Positions 25,476 to 34,499 of a DNA stretch of 64,000 bases are shown piece after piece (position 1 is the stretch's first letter; each line of letters opens with the position of its first letter). The notes beneath the pieces are model-generated. The model saw nothing but the letters and a program-made list of their open reading frames with translations, was not told where the DNA came from and ran no database searches. Position numbers and translations under genes: made by a program. The stretch comes from CBDCMJ01 sp965224325 (lineage in GTDB: Bacteria > Chloroflexota > Dehalococcoidia > Lucifugimonadales > UBA3495), in assembly GCA_965224325.1 (NCBI GenBank), contig CBDCYT010000003.1, positions 62,001 through 126,000 of the forward strand, written 5' to 3'.

Positions 25476-26750
25476 ATGGCCAACATGGAGCACGTTCAGC
25501 TTGCAAGAAAGGGACGAGACGTCGTGGCCCGTTGGAGGGAAGAGCACCCCAACGACGTTCTAGACTTGAACGCCGCCTACTTGAGCTTCGCGCGGATGCC
25601 TCAAGTTGATATAAGAGGGGCGGACCTGCGCAACTCCGACTTGATGGGCGCTATGCTGCAACGAGCCAATCTATCGGGCTGCTTCTTGAATCCAGCTCAC
25701 ATGTATCACGCCAACCTGATCGAGGCCAATCTCCGCGGCGCCTTGATGAACGGAGCGAACCTTCGGGGGGCGAACCTTCGCGGAGCTGATCTCGCCTCCG
25801 TTGACCTGGACCGGGCCGTACTCTCCGACGCTAACCTCAGCGGAGCCAATCTCACGGCAGCCAACCTAGCCCGGGCCAATCTGACCGGCGCCGACTTAAC
25901 CGGAGCGGTGCTGATAGGAGCCAACCTCAACCGTGCTACCTTGACCCGGACTAACTTGGCCGGCGCCGCCTTTGAGGGGGCCGACTTCTACGAAGCCCTG
26001 TTCCACAGTCCCGACCTGACCGGAGCCAAGCTGGGTGGCAGCATCATGGGTTACAGCGTGTTCCGGAACTGCGACTTCAGCCTGGCCGAAGGAATGGACC
26101 AAATCCGGCACGACGCTCCCAGCACGGTAGGCATCGACACCTTGTACCGGTCCGGAGGCAAACTACCCGAGGATTTCTTATTGGGAGTGGGGGCTCCGGA
26201 ATCCTTGGCTAACTTCCAGCGTTCTCTGGTGGGAGTCCCCATTTTTCAGGGCGACTGTTTTATTTCCTGCTCGGCGGAAGACAGCCCATTCGCCCGGCAT
26301 CTTCAGACCGACTTACGGGCGGAGGGCATACGTTGTTGGCTTTTCCCGGAAGACGCTCGAGGCAACGCCTTGGTGGACCGTCACAGCACTTCAGACCAGG
26401 AAGAAGTGGAACGGTGGGTCCGGGCTTATGACAAGCTCATTGTGGTGTGCACTCAAGCGGCCCTGGATAGTGAAACGGTCCGTAACGACATTACGGGCGC
26501 AAAAAACGCTCAGCAGAGCCGCGACCAATGGGTCTTATTCCTGGTGAGCCCCGATGACACGGTGATAGCGCCTAGGGGCCGGGGTCTTGCGCGGAGCCTA
26601 AGTGCGGAACACGTGGTGTTTGACCTGAGGGACCGGGGCTCGGGGTCTTACCAGCAGGACTTGGACCGGTTGATAGAAAGCCTGAAGCAGACCCAGCCCG
26701 CCGCGGCCGGCGTTCCCACGGGGGAGGATAGCGAGGGCATCCGGCTCTGA
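25476..26750 (+). CDS. Pentapeptide-repeat / TIR domain fusion protein
   Basis: A 424-residue, two-domain protein. Residues about 44-205 are some 30 tandem A(D/N)LxG-type pentapeptides, which form a right-handed quadrilateral beta-helix. Residues about 259-400 are a TIR domain (CFISCSAEDSPFARHLQ, GIRCWLFPEDARG, KLIVVCTQAALDSETVRND). The position usually held by the NADase glutamate in the SxWxxxE helix appears as Asp338 (SETVRND). Many bacterial TIR domains cleave NAD+ in anti-phage immunity; pentapeptide-TIR fusions are known as uncharacterised proteins. It is monocistronic, with its own terminator. Confidence 0.87.
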   Translation: MANMEHVQLARKGRDVVARWREEHPNDVLDLNAAYLSFARMPQVDIRGADLRNSDLMGAMLQRANLSGCFLNPAHMYHANLIEANLRGALMNGANLRGANLRGADLASVDLDRAVLSDANLSGANLTAANLARANLTGADLTGAVLIGANLNRATLTRTNLAGAAFEGADFYEALFHSPDLTGAKLGGSIMGYSVFRNCDFSLAEGMDQIRHDAPSTVGIDTLYRSGGKLPEDFLLGVGAPESLANFQRSLVGVPIFQGDCFISCSAEDSPFARHLQTDLRAEGIRCWLFPEDARGNALVDRHSTSDQEEVERWVRAYDKLIVVCTQAALDSETVRNDITGAKNAQQSRDQWVLFLVSPDDTVIAPRGRGLARSLSAEHVVFDLRDRGSGSYQQDLDRLIESLKQTQPAAAGVPTGEDSEGIRL

Positions 26751-26785
26751 GGGTAACCCCCCGCCTTTAGACGGCGTAAATTTAA

Positions 26786-26820
26786 GGCCCCGTTCTTTCT
26801 GTGAAGAACGGGGCCTCTTT
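26786..26820 (+). terminator. Rho-independent terminator after the pentapeptide-TIR gene
   Basis: A perfect 12-bp stem (GGCCCCGTTCTT, 26786-26797, with AAGAACGGGGCC, 26804-26815), a six-base loop, then TCTTT. Confidence 0.8.
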
Positions 26821-26880
26821 CGCCACCTAGTGACTCCCCTGGGGAAATCCTCTTTAGGGAGTTGGGTTTGGAAGACGTTA

Positions 26881-28155
26881 CTAAATGTAGTCTTCTTCCT
26901 CCATCATGCCGATATTGTCCTTGCTCTGGGTCAGGCCTCGAGCAACCTCAGCCCTCAGCTCTTCGATCATCTCATCGGTGATGACGCCGCCGGATGCGCT
27001 AGCTTTCTGCCTAAAGAGATCGAAGGCCCACTCCTCAGTATCTCCGTGAGGCATGGCGCTGAAGAAGTCACGGTCGAATACGGGGAGTTCGCCGGGTCCG
27101 AAGTAGCCCTTGCCCTCTAGCTCGTAACCTTCGAGGTCGTGGGTACCCTTACCAAGCACCTGTCCGGTCTCGGCGTAGTGCTGCATCACAGTCTGCATTC
27201 CATACTTCTGGACGGGGCAGACCTTCATGCAGATACCGCAGCCCAAGTAGCGAGCCATGACTGGCCGGCAGCGCTTGAAGTAGAGCTTGTTCTTTTCCAT
27301 ACCACGCCACCAGATCTTATCCCGCATAAGGGCGCGGCCCGGGCAGCGGTTCACACACACCTGGCAGACCTGGCAGAAGGCGTGAATTCCATAATCGACG
27401 GGCTCGTCATAGCCCACGTTGGCGTCGGTGGTGACAATCATTATCCGGCAACGGCTGCCGACGTGCGGGGTGAGCAAGTAGCCGCAAGCGCCCAACTGAC
27501 CCAGGCCTGCCGCCACCATCATAGGGATGTAGGGGCCGGTGTTGTCGTTGGGGCTATGCAACTGGGCGCGGTATCCTAGAGTGTTTATGAAACGGCCCAA
27601 TTCCAACGCTGCGGCGCCTTCAGTCCGGTAGGTGCTGGAGTGGACGATTTCCGCCGATATGCTGGGGATGGTCTGGGTGGGCTCGTAGTCCTGCTCGTAC
27701 ACCAAGCAAACGGCGTGGGGGAACTTGACCCAGTCTCTCTTGCTCTTGTAGGTGTACTTGTGGTCGTAGGCGGTAATTCCAACTTCTAGAAAGCCCAACT
27801 CCCGAGCTTTACTCTTGATTTGCTCGGTAACGTCTTCCCCGGTGGGTTCAACCGTAGGTTCTTGGTCACCGGACAATCGCGCAGCCACGATTAGAGGGTG
27901 GTTAAGCTTGTCATGCTCTTTGCGGATTTCCCGCATCTCCACGTGCTGGTCGCGAATCGCGTTGGCCCAGTCCCTGGAAGCCCTCTCTTCAATGTTCATG
28001 GTTTCCAAGGGATACTCCCGGGAGTACCAGTCCACTTCCCGATTGTTCAGCGGGATACCAGGCACGGTTTCCAACTCCTCGGGCACTGGGATAGTTACCT
28101 GGGCGTCACCTAGTTGCTTACCAGGACGAACCACTTCATGGCCGATTTTTAACAT
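26881..28155 (-). CDS. Soluble reductive-dehalogenase-like 4Fe-4S protein
   Basis: A 424-residue protein resembling the catalytic part of cobalamin-dependent reductive dehalogenases (RdhA) and their QueG relatives. Residues about 170-245 contain SSTYRTEGAAALELGRFI and GLGQLGACGYLLTP, typical of the cobalamin/substrate domain. Two 4Fe-4S motifs follow: C261xxC264xxC267xxxC271P, and Cys296 with C306xxC309xxxC313P. There is no Tat signal peptide and no RdhB-like anchor gene, so it is cytoplasmic and probably non-respiratory. A TTGACA/TAGTGT promoter lies at 28211-28239. Substrate and true dehalogenation are unproven. Confidence 0.82.
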   Translation of the reverse strand: MLKIGHEVVRPGKQLGDAQVTIPVPEELETVPGIPLNNREVDWYSREYPLETMNIEERASRDWANAIRDQHVEMREIRKEHDKLNHPLIVAARLSGDQEPTVEPTGEDVTEQIKSKARELGFLEVGITAYDHKYTYKSKRDWVKFPHAVCLVYEQDYEPTQTIPSISAEIVHSSTYRTEGAAALELGRFINTLGYRAQLHSPNDNTGPYIPMMVAAGLGQLGACGYLLTPHVGSRCRIMIVTTDANVGYDEPVDYGIHAFCQVCQVCVNRCPGRALMRDKIWWRGMEKNKLYFKRCRPVMARYLGCGICMKVCPVQKYGMQTVMQHYAETGQVLGKGTHDLEGYELEGKGYFGPGELPVFDRDFFSAMPHGDTEEWAFDLFRQKASASGGVITDEMIEELRAEVARGLTQSKDNIGMMEEEDYI

Positions 28156-28545
28156 AGCTACTCCTCCCGGATTAACAGTACCTCGGCCAGCGGGCCATGG
28201 CCTGAGGCATACACTAATGGCTTAGGATTTATTTGTCAAGCATATGTCACGGGGTATTTTATATTCGTAAACCCAATAGGTAAGCATTGGATAAATGATA
28301 ATTGCCTATTTATCTACGCTGTTGTAGCCATTGATGGAGGAACCGGTTGATATGGTGTGCATTCTGCTCCGGAGATCGTTGATTTCAAAACCGGCTAGCT
28401 AGAATGGATATGTTTATAGGTCCTTCCCGTCGAAAACCTATCATTGCGAACCGAGGCGTCCTTTGCTCTCCGCTGATCCCCGGGCCGCCAAATCTTGCCG
28501 TTCACGAGGGCGCAGCCCAGGCGTCTAACCCGTGGCGACGGGAGC
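28156..28545. other. Non-coding interval with minus-strand promoter
   Basis: About 390 bases, AT-rich in the middle (28230-28330). Apart from the promoter for the RdhA-like gene I see nothing coding. Confidence 0.45.
28211..28239 (-). promoter_or_regulatory. Sigma-70-type promoter of the RdhA-like gene
   Basis: On the minus strand a perfect TTGACA (28234-28239) is 17 bases from TAGTGT (28211-28216). The predicted leader is about 48 bases. Confidence 0.55.
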
Positions 28546-30216
28546 CTAACTTCCTCTGCGCCTGGCTATCATCGCTTCCGCCAGGGGACTGGGTTCAGAG
28601 CGCACCACGGCGTTCACCAGTGAGGGCCGGCCGGATTCCAACGCCCGCTGTACGGCGGGGGCGACCTCTTCCCGCCGTTCCACGTATTCCGAGTAACCTC
28701 CCAGCGCCTCTACCAGTTTGTCGTAGCGCACCTCACGCAGGTCGGTAGCGACCGCCCGGTTGAAGTAGGCTAGCTGGAAGGTTTTGTCTATACCCCAGGT
28801 GCTATCGTTTCCCATCACCGTAGTGATAGGTATGTTGTGGCGCATGCAAGTGTCGTATTCCATGGCGTGGAATCCGAACGAGCCGTCCCCCATAAAAACC
28901 AGGACCTTGCTTTCCGGGTGGGCTAGCTTGGCGGCCATGCCGTAGGGTATGGCGGCTCCCAGGTGGCTCAACGGTCCGAGACGCATGAAGTGGCCTGGTT
29001 TGCGGGCCTTGAGGTAGGACCGGCCCCACTGCACGTAATCGCCGCCGTCCAAAACAATGACCGTATCCCTATCGACCAGTTGCTCCAGGCCAGTGTAAAC
29101 GTCCATGGGATGCATGGGTTGCCCACTGCCGGCGTGGGCTCGGACGCTTTCGAGCCACGCGGCCCGGTCCTGCCGGAGTTGGCCTATCCAGTCGCTGAAG
29201 CCGTCCCCGTGATGCTGGTTTGCGGCGGCGGTTAGCTGTTCCACCACTGCGCCCAGGTCTCCCAGAAGGCCTACGGCGACACCTCGGTTGCGCCCGATCT
29301 CGGCGGGTGAGGGGTCGGCCTGGATAATTCGGACGTTGGGGCCGAAAACGGCGCCAAAGCGATAACGATGGTCCATCCTTTTGCCAAGCAACAGCACCAC
29401 GTCAGCCTCCCGGAATCGGCGGGCTGCGGGGTTTAGCGCTCCGTCGGCGTACCCGAAGCACAGCGGATGTTCGTCGTCCAACAGTCCTCTTGCTTGCTCC
29501 ACGGTAAACACGGGGACCCCGGAAGCCTCTGCCAGGGCTTCCAGCTGCTCCGGCGCCACCGAATAACGCGCCGGGTTCCCCGCTATGATTACCGGCCTTG
29601 TTGCTTGCGCGAGCAGAGAGGCCGCTTCTTGCACTAAATCCGGGTCTCCTTGGGGCCGGCCTTGATGGCGGTACTCTTGGGGTAGAAAGCGAGGCAACTC
29701 CTCCTCGGAAATTTCCTGCTCCTGCAAGTCTATGGGAAGAGTCAGGTGGACGGGGCCGGGCCGGCCGGTGGTGGCGGTACGAAAGGCGGTAGCCACGAAT
29801 TCGGGGATACGCCCCTTGTCGTGAACCAACCAAGAGCCCTTGGTCACCGGCGTCGTCATGCCGATTTGGTCCACTTCCTGGAAGGTGCTCATGCCCTTTT
29901 CGGGCAACTCGGCGCAGCCGGCCACGAAAATCACCGGGCTCTCCGAGGTGTATATGGCTGGCAATGCGGAGATAGCGTTGGAGAACCCCGGTCCCCCGGT
30001 GACCATGGCCACCGCCGGCCGGCCGGTAATCCTGGCGTACCCGTCCGCCATGTGCATTGCTGCCCCTTCGTGACGGGTGTCGATGAACTCGATCCCTTCA
30101 TCGGCCGCCGCGTCCACTAGGGGCAGGATGGTGTCGCCGACTATCGTGAATACCCTTTGTATGCCCTCTTGTTTCAGACACCTGATGAACAGGTGAGCCC
30201 CGGTGAGGTTAGCCAT
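28546..30216 (-). CDS. Thiamine-diphosphate enzyme (acetolactate synthase-like)
   Basis: A 556-residue ThDP enzyme of the acetohydroxyacid synthase/benzoylformate decarboxylase superfamily. The N-terminal Pyr domain has the catalytic Glu in DTRHEGAAMHMADGYAR; the C-terminal PP domain has the ThDP motif from GDGSFGFHAME to the Asn of MGNDS. ATG 30216 follows GGAGGAAAACC; a longer frame is rejected. No regulatory small subunit (ilvN) or other ilv gene is nearby, so oxalyl-CoA, sulfopyruvate or 2-oxoacid decarboxylation are equally possible. Confidence 0.88.
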   Translation of the reverse strand: MANLTGAHLFIRCLKQEGIQRVFTIVGDTILPLVDAAADEGIEFIDTRHEGAAMHMADGYARITGRPAVAMVTGGPGFSNAISALPAIYTSESPVIFVAGCAELPEKGMSTFQEVDQIGMTTPVTKGSWLVHDKGRIPEFVATAFRTATTGRPGPVHLTLPIDLQEQEISEEELPRFLPQEYRHQGRPQGDPDLVQEAASLLAQATRPVIIAGNPARYSVAPEQLEALAEASGVPVFTVEQARGLLDDEHPLCFGYADGALNPAARRFREADVVLLLGKRMDHRYRFGAVFGPNVRIIQADPSPAEIGRNRGVAVGLLGDLGAVVEQLTAAANQHHGDGFSDWIGQLRQDRAAWLESVRAHAGSGQPMHPMDVYTGLEQLVDRDTVIVLDGGDYVQWGRSYLKARKPGHFMRLGPLSHLGAAIPYGMAAKLAHPESKVLVFMGDGSFGFHAMEYDTCMRHNIPITTVMGNDSTWGIDKTFQLAYFNRAVATDLREVRYDKLVEALGGYSEYVERREEVAPAVQRALESGRPSLVNAVVRSEPSPLAEAMIARRRGS

Positions 30217-30624
30217 GGTTTTCCTCCGGTTTCGACGGTGCGGGTACGAGTTTGGGGTCACCGGTCACTCCCCGAGGGTCTGAATTGTATCGCCGGTGGG
30301 ACTGCCAAACTCAATTGAGCTTAACGGCCTCATATACATTCGGCAAGAGCTTGCGTCGTAGTTCCAGGGCCTTTTGATTTTCCGCCCATTTCATAAGACG
30401 GACGCTTAGACAGGCGCTCATAGTGGGCCTGGCGAAATTACCCTTTGTTCCTTGACCAGGATAAGTTGGCCAGATTTAAGGAAGAGCGGGGTGTTGGCTC
30501 AGGTGATGACACAGGTATGGGATAATAATTAATGAAAGGACGTTGGATTTGACGCATGAATGTTGACCTACGACATGGGACCCACATTTGCCATTAGCGT
30601 TCATTACGGAGTATATCTAAGGGC
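30217..30624. other. Non-coding divergent interval
   Basis: About 400 bases between the divergent ThDP-enzyme gene and rsmI. It should hold both promoters, but I could not identify a convincing -35/-10 pair. No ORF of quality was seen. Confidence 0.4.
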
Positions 30625-31470
30625 ATGGGTACACTGTTTGTCGTGGGCACGCCCATCGGCAACCTGGAAGACATCACCCGGCGGGCAGTTCGTGTCCTGG
30701 GTCAGGTGACGCTGGTGGCCGCCGAGGACACCAGGGTGAGCCGCCAGTTGCTGGCCCACCTTGGGCTGCGGGTGCCCTTGGTCAGCTATCACCGGCACAA
30801 CTGGGAGTCTCGCTTACCTCAGGTGCTGGGCGCTCTGGAGACTGGAGACGTGGCTTTGGTCTGCGACGCGGGTATGCCGGTGATCAGCGATCCTGGCAGC
30901 CAACTGGTGTCCCAGGCCGCAGATAAGGGATTTCAGGTGGAAGTTGTGCCCGGCCCGTCGGCCCTCACCGCCGCCTTGGCGGTATCCGGATTTCAAGCCG
31001 ATGCCTTCACCTTTCTGGGATTCCTGCCCCGGCGCCGCAAAGACCGCCGGCAGCGGCTGAGGAGTCTCGCTTCTTCACCCTTTGCACTGGTGCTGTTCGA
31101 GGCTCCCCACCGCCTGCGGGCTGCGTTGATGGATGCGTTGGAGGAGCTAGGCGAGCGTGAAGTGGCTCTGTGCCGCGAACTCACCAAGCTGCACGAGGAA
31201 GTGTTTCGGGGGACCCTATCCCAGGCTCTCCACCACGCCGAGGACCCCAGAGGTGAGTACGTCGTCATAATAAAAGAGGCTCCAGTGCAAGACCCACCGG
31301 ACGTGGTATCCCCGGCATTGACCGAAGAGGCCGCCTCACGGTTGTCCCAGCTGAGGGAGACAGGCACAAAGGCCAAAGAGGCTGTCGCGGTTGTGTCGGA
31401 CTCCTTTGGTCTGCCCAAGAACCTGGTGTACCGCCTTTGGGTAGAGGCCGGTCCTCGGCGAGGCAGTTAA
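30625..31470 (+). CDS. rsmI: 16S rRNA (cytidine-1402 2'-O)-methyltransferase
   Basis: A 281-residue SAM-dependent (tetrapyrrole-methylase fold) enzyme. Signature parts: LFVVGTPIGNLEDIT (residues 4-18), AAEDTRVSRQLL, CDAGMPVISDPG and VPGPSALTAALAVSG, plus a short C-terminal helical domain. It methylates C1402 of 16S rRNA in the decoding centre. It is convergent with the cyclophilin gene. Confidence 0.94.
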   Translation: MGTLFVVGTPIGNLEDITRRAVRVLGQVTLVAAEDTRVSRQLLAHLGLRVPLVSYHRHNWESRLPQVLGALETGDVALVCDAGMPVISDPGSQLVSQAADKGFQVEVVPGPSALTAALAVSGFQADAFTFLGFLPRRRKDRRQRLRSLASSPFALVLFEAPHRLRAALMDALEELGEREVALCRELTKLHEEVFRGTLSQALHHAEDPRGEYVVIIKEAPVQDPPDVVSPALTEEAASRLSQLRETGTKAKEAVAVVSDSFGLPKNLVYRLWVEAGPRRGS

Positions 31471-31515
31471 GCAGTCCTTGGGCCCGGGACATCGAGTTGG
31501 GTTATCGGCGGTGGT

Positions 31516-32040
31516 TTAGGACTCGGTAATTTGGATGGTCTCGATTACTTGACGTTCCTGGGGTCGGGAAGATTCTCCTCCTCCGCCTCGCGCCACCTCG
31601 ACGTTGGCTAACGCGTCCAAGACTTCCGATCCTTCAGTGAGCATCCCAAATATAGTGTAATTGGGCGGCAGCCCCACGTTGTCGCCGTGAACGATGAAAA
31701 ACTGGCTTCCGTTGGTGTTGGGTCCGGCGTTGGCCATCGCCAGTGTGCCTCGAACATACTGCCGGGTAACCGTCTCGTCGGCGAAGCGGTAGCCTGGCCC
31801 ACCGGTGCCATCGCCTTTGGGGCAGCCGCCTTGGACCATGAAATCCTTGATCACGCGGTGAAAACCGCCGTTGTCATAGAAACCGTCTCGGGCCAGAAAC
31901 ACGAAGTTGTTGACCGTTATCGGGGTATCGGCGGCAAACAACTCCACGGTAATGTCGCCCTGGCTGGTCTTGATAGACGCGGTATAAGTCTTGGTCACGT
32001 CTATGGACATCTCCGGCGGGCTGGAGTGCTGGTTGGGCAT
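31516..32040 (-). CDS. Cyclophilin-type peptidylprolyl isomerase
   Basis: A 174-residue cytoplasmic cyclophilin. Family core: GDITVELFAADTPITVNNFVFLA, GFHRVIKDFMVQGG, GTLAMANAGPNTNGSQFFI and YTIFGMLTEGSEVLD. The first 15 residues are an unstructured extension without signal-peptide character. AGGAGGAAT precedes the ATG. It catalyses cis-trans isomerisation of prolyl bonds. Confidence 0.93.
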   Translation of the reverse strand: MPNQHSSPPEMSIDVTKTYTASIKTSQGDITVELFAADTPITVNNFVFLARDGFYDNGGFHRVIKDFMVQGGCPKGDGTGGPGYRFADETVTRQYVRGTLAMANAGPNTNGSQFFIVHGDNVGLPPNYTIFGMLTEGSEVLDALANVEVARGGGGESSRPQERQVIETIQITES

Positions 32041-32800
32041 GATTCCTCCTCAGCCTAATTGGGGTATTTCGGGGGATGATTATATCCTTGAACTCATGCT
32101 TGCTCAATCCGCAACCCCTTCAAGAAGGGGTCATTTAGTTTTCGCGACATCTCCTATTTCCCCATGCACTTATTCCCCCATGCACTTTGGGCTTGTCCAA
32201 TAGCAGTCCAACATCAAGAACGTATGGATTCCCGCTTTCGCGGGAATGACGGGTGAGTGGCGGGATGGATTCCCGCTCCCCGATCGGAGCCGGGGACATG
32301 CTTCGCGGGAAAGACGGGTGAGCGGCGGGTATGACGGGCGGCAGACAATTAAACGACCCTGCCTTCCGGAAGGGGTTTGGTATCTTGACTCTGATGCGGA
32401 AAAGTCCCACTGCATCAAACAACCGCTCATGGTCAGCTTGCTCAAGCATCCTTGCCCCTTGCCTCTTTTCTATGTGGCCAGGCTCAGGACAACTGGGATG
32501 TTCGTTCGGGCGGCTGCGATGAAAAAGACGCGAAAACAGCTCCGCTTGGGGGCCGGTGCTGCGTCTGGTGTTGCGTGCAAAGGGGAAGGAAGAAGGTGAG
32601 AGCCGAATGTTTTCGTGGCGCTAAACGGGTCTATACAGGTCTATAATAGTAGTAGAGGGAGGGAATTGTCGTTGCGCAGCATCCGCAGAGGTGCTGGAAG
32701 ATGCGAGTGGTTCCTAGTTATGGGGTCCCTAATTGTAAGGAAGGGAAGGTTCACTCTCGTGGTCGATCACCGTCTTGATTACGGGTAGGGAGGCCAGCAC
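32041..32800. other. Non-coding interval with family C repeat
   Basis: 760 bases between cyclophilin and the leucine-dehydrogenase-like gene. It contains the family C element (32127-32360). The remainder shows no gene; TATAAT at 32642-32647 might serve the downstream gene with a 150-base leader, but no -35 is clear. Confidence 0.45.
32127..32360 (-). repeat. Family C repeat element (copy 2)
   Basis: A reverse-oriented copy of the element at 15330-15872. It shares the GTCGCGAAAACTAAATGACCC end, the GAATCCATACGTTCTTGATG segment and GCCCAAAGTGCAT. Here only two palindromic cores are present (32220-32245 short, 32267-32315 long) instead of six. Its ends, GGGTCATTTAGTTTTC and (complemented) GGGTCGTTTAATTGTC, form an imperfect terminal inverted repeat. 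A possible degenerate target duplication is CCTTCAAGAA / CCTTCCGGAA. Confidence 0.7.
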
Positions 32801-33883
32801 ATGGAGACTTTCGAGGTCATGGAAGGCCACCAGCACGAACAAGTGGTGTTTTGCTCCGATCTCTCGACCGGCCTTCGAGCCATAATAGCCATCCACGATA
32901 CAACTTTAGGCCCCGCCTGCGGCGGCACCCGGATGTGGCCCTACGAGTCCCAGGGGGCGGCGCTGCGGGACGTGCTGCGCCTCTCTCGGGCGATGACTTA
33001 CAAATCCGCGGCGGCGGACCTGCCCCTGGGTGGCGGCAAAGCTGTGATCATCGCCGGTCCCGGCACCCAAAAAACCGAGGCTCTCCTGCGGTCGTTTGGG
33101 ACCTTTGTGGATACTTTAGGCGGGCGCTATCTCACCACCACCGACGTCGGCACCACCACTCGAGACCTGGAGGCTATTCGCTTGGAGACCCGCCACGTGT
33201 TGGGTCTGCCCGTAGCCGCCGGCGGCAGCGGAGACACCTCCATCATGACGGGCCTAGGAATTTACATGGGGCTGAAAGCCTGCGCGTCAGAGGTATGGGG
33301 CTCGGACTCTCTGAGGGGCAAGAAAATAGCCATTCAGGGATTCGGCAAGGTAGCCTTCAACACCGCCCACCATCTCCTCAAGGAAGACGCGCATTTGGTG
33401 GTGAGCGACATAAATGACAGCGCCTTGGACCGGGCCAGGGATATGGGCCTCGACATCGTGGGCCAAGAAGAAATATTCGACTTGGACTGCGATATATTCT
33501 CACCCTGCGCCCTTGGGGGCGTGCTCAACAAAGACACGATTCCCAGGCTCCGGTGCCGGGTGGTGGCGGGGGCCGCGAATAATCAGCTTCTAACTGATGA
33601 GGACGGAGAGGACCTGCACCGGCGGGGAATCCTTTATGCGCCTGATTACATAATCAATGCCGGCGGCGTCATCAACGCTTCCGCGGAAATCGGTGTGCCG
33701 TATCAACCCGACCGGGCTCGGGAGAAAACCGAACGCATCTACGACATCGTGGGGCGGGTCATCCAAAAGTCGAAGTCGGAAGAAATCCCCACTGCCCGAG
33801 CCGCGGACTTGCTGGCCGAAGACCGGATAGCCTCGGTGAGGGGCATAAGAAGGATCTACCGGACCACTCGTCAGAACGCTTAG
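32801..33883 (+). CDS. Leucine dehydrogenase-like (Glu/Leu/Phe/Val family)
   Basis: A 360-residue amino-acid dehydrogenase. GPACGGTRMWPY (about residues 38-49) and PLGGGKAVII with the catalytic lysine (about 76-85) match leucine/valine/phenylalanine dehydrogenases rather than longer GDHs. The NAD domain has GFGKVAFNTAHHL. It deaminates branched-chain amino acids reversibly. GGGAGG lies upstream of the ATG. It is monocistronic, next to a convergent CDGSH gene. Confidence 0.9.
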   Translation: METFEVMEGHQHEQVVFCSDLSTGLRAIIAIHDTTLGPACGGTRMWPYESQGAALRDVLRLSRAMTYKSAAADLPLGGGKAVIIAGPGTQKTEALLRSFGTFVDTLGGRYLTTTDVGTTTRDLEAIRLETRHVLGLPVAAGGSGDTSIMTGLGIYMGLKACASEVWGSDSLRGKKIAIQGFGKVAFNTAHHLLKEDAHLVVSDINDSALDRARDMGLDIVGQEEIFDLDCDIFSPCALGGVLNKDTIPRLRCRVVAGAANNQLLTDEDGEDLHRRGILYAPDYIINAGGVINASAEIGVPYQPDRAREKTERIYDIVGRVIQKSKSEEIPTARAADLLAEDRIASVRGIRRIYRTTRQNA

Positions 33884-33927
33884 GGGGAACGCAGCAGCCC
33901 CTCGGTCTTGTAACCCTCAATAGAAGT

Positions 33928-34134
33928 TTACCTAGCCTTGGATTCACCTTCGAAACCGCAATGCAGATGCGTGCCGTCGCAGAACGGCTTATTGCTGGAC
34001 TGACCGCAACGGCAAAGGGCAACCCACTGTCCCTCAGGGACGGCATATTCATTTCCGTCTTGGTCCACGATGTCAATTGGCCCGGAAATTCGATTCGGGC
34101 CGTTCTCTCGCACCTCTATTTTGACCTCAGCCAT
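33928..34134 (-). CDS. CDGSH-type iron-sulfur protein
   Basis: A 68-residue protein with the mitoNEET-type 2Fe-2S motif CRCGQSSNKPFCDGTH: Cys41, Cys43, Cys52 and His56. A short beta strand region precedes it. AGGAGG sits before the ATG. Bacterial small CDGSH proteins are electron carriers or redox sensors; the partner is unknown. Confidence 0.93.
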   Translation of the reverse strand: MAEVKIEVRENGPNRISGPIDIVDQDGNEYAVPEGQWVALCRCGQSSNKPFCDGTHLHCGFEGESKAR

Positions 34135-34280
34135 GGCGTCCTCCTGTTCGCAGCTCTACTAACGTTCGAATATCGCCCGGCCGGCCGCGCCGGCCTGATC
34201 TCCGGATTTGCGCCGGGTCGGGACAATGAGCAAGTCTGCCACCGACTTTACGAGGTGTCAATGGCGTCTGGAGCATAGGG

Positions 34281-34414
34281 CAGGGCCTTTTCATTCTTGC
34301 CTTGTGGCCTATTTCCACGTCTACCCCGCGGTTGTCGAATGGTCCACCGGGGATGGCCGGACAAACTCACGACGAATGGGCTACCCCCGCAACTTCAGAA
34401 AATGAAAAGGCCCT
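34281..34414. repeat. Family A terminal-inverted-repeat element, no palindromic core
   Basis: A 134-bp element bounded by CAGGGCCTTTTCATT (34281-34295) and AATGAAAAGGCCCT (34401-34414). The termini match family A, but the interior is unrelated to the other copies and lacks the TTCCCGCG palindrome. No target duplication was seen. Confidence 0.6.
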
Positions 34415-34499
34415 ACAGGTTGACTGACATAGGTTGACTGAGTTCAGGTGTTGAATTACCCTGATGAACGTATCCGGAACCCCGGGGGGAACGCCCGTC

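Noticed and set aside
32801..32801. T-box or other riboswitch upstream of the leucine-dehydrogenase-like gene
   Set aside because: The 150-base leader lacks a T-box sequence and I could not find another known riboswitch core.
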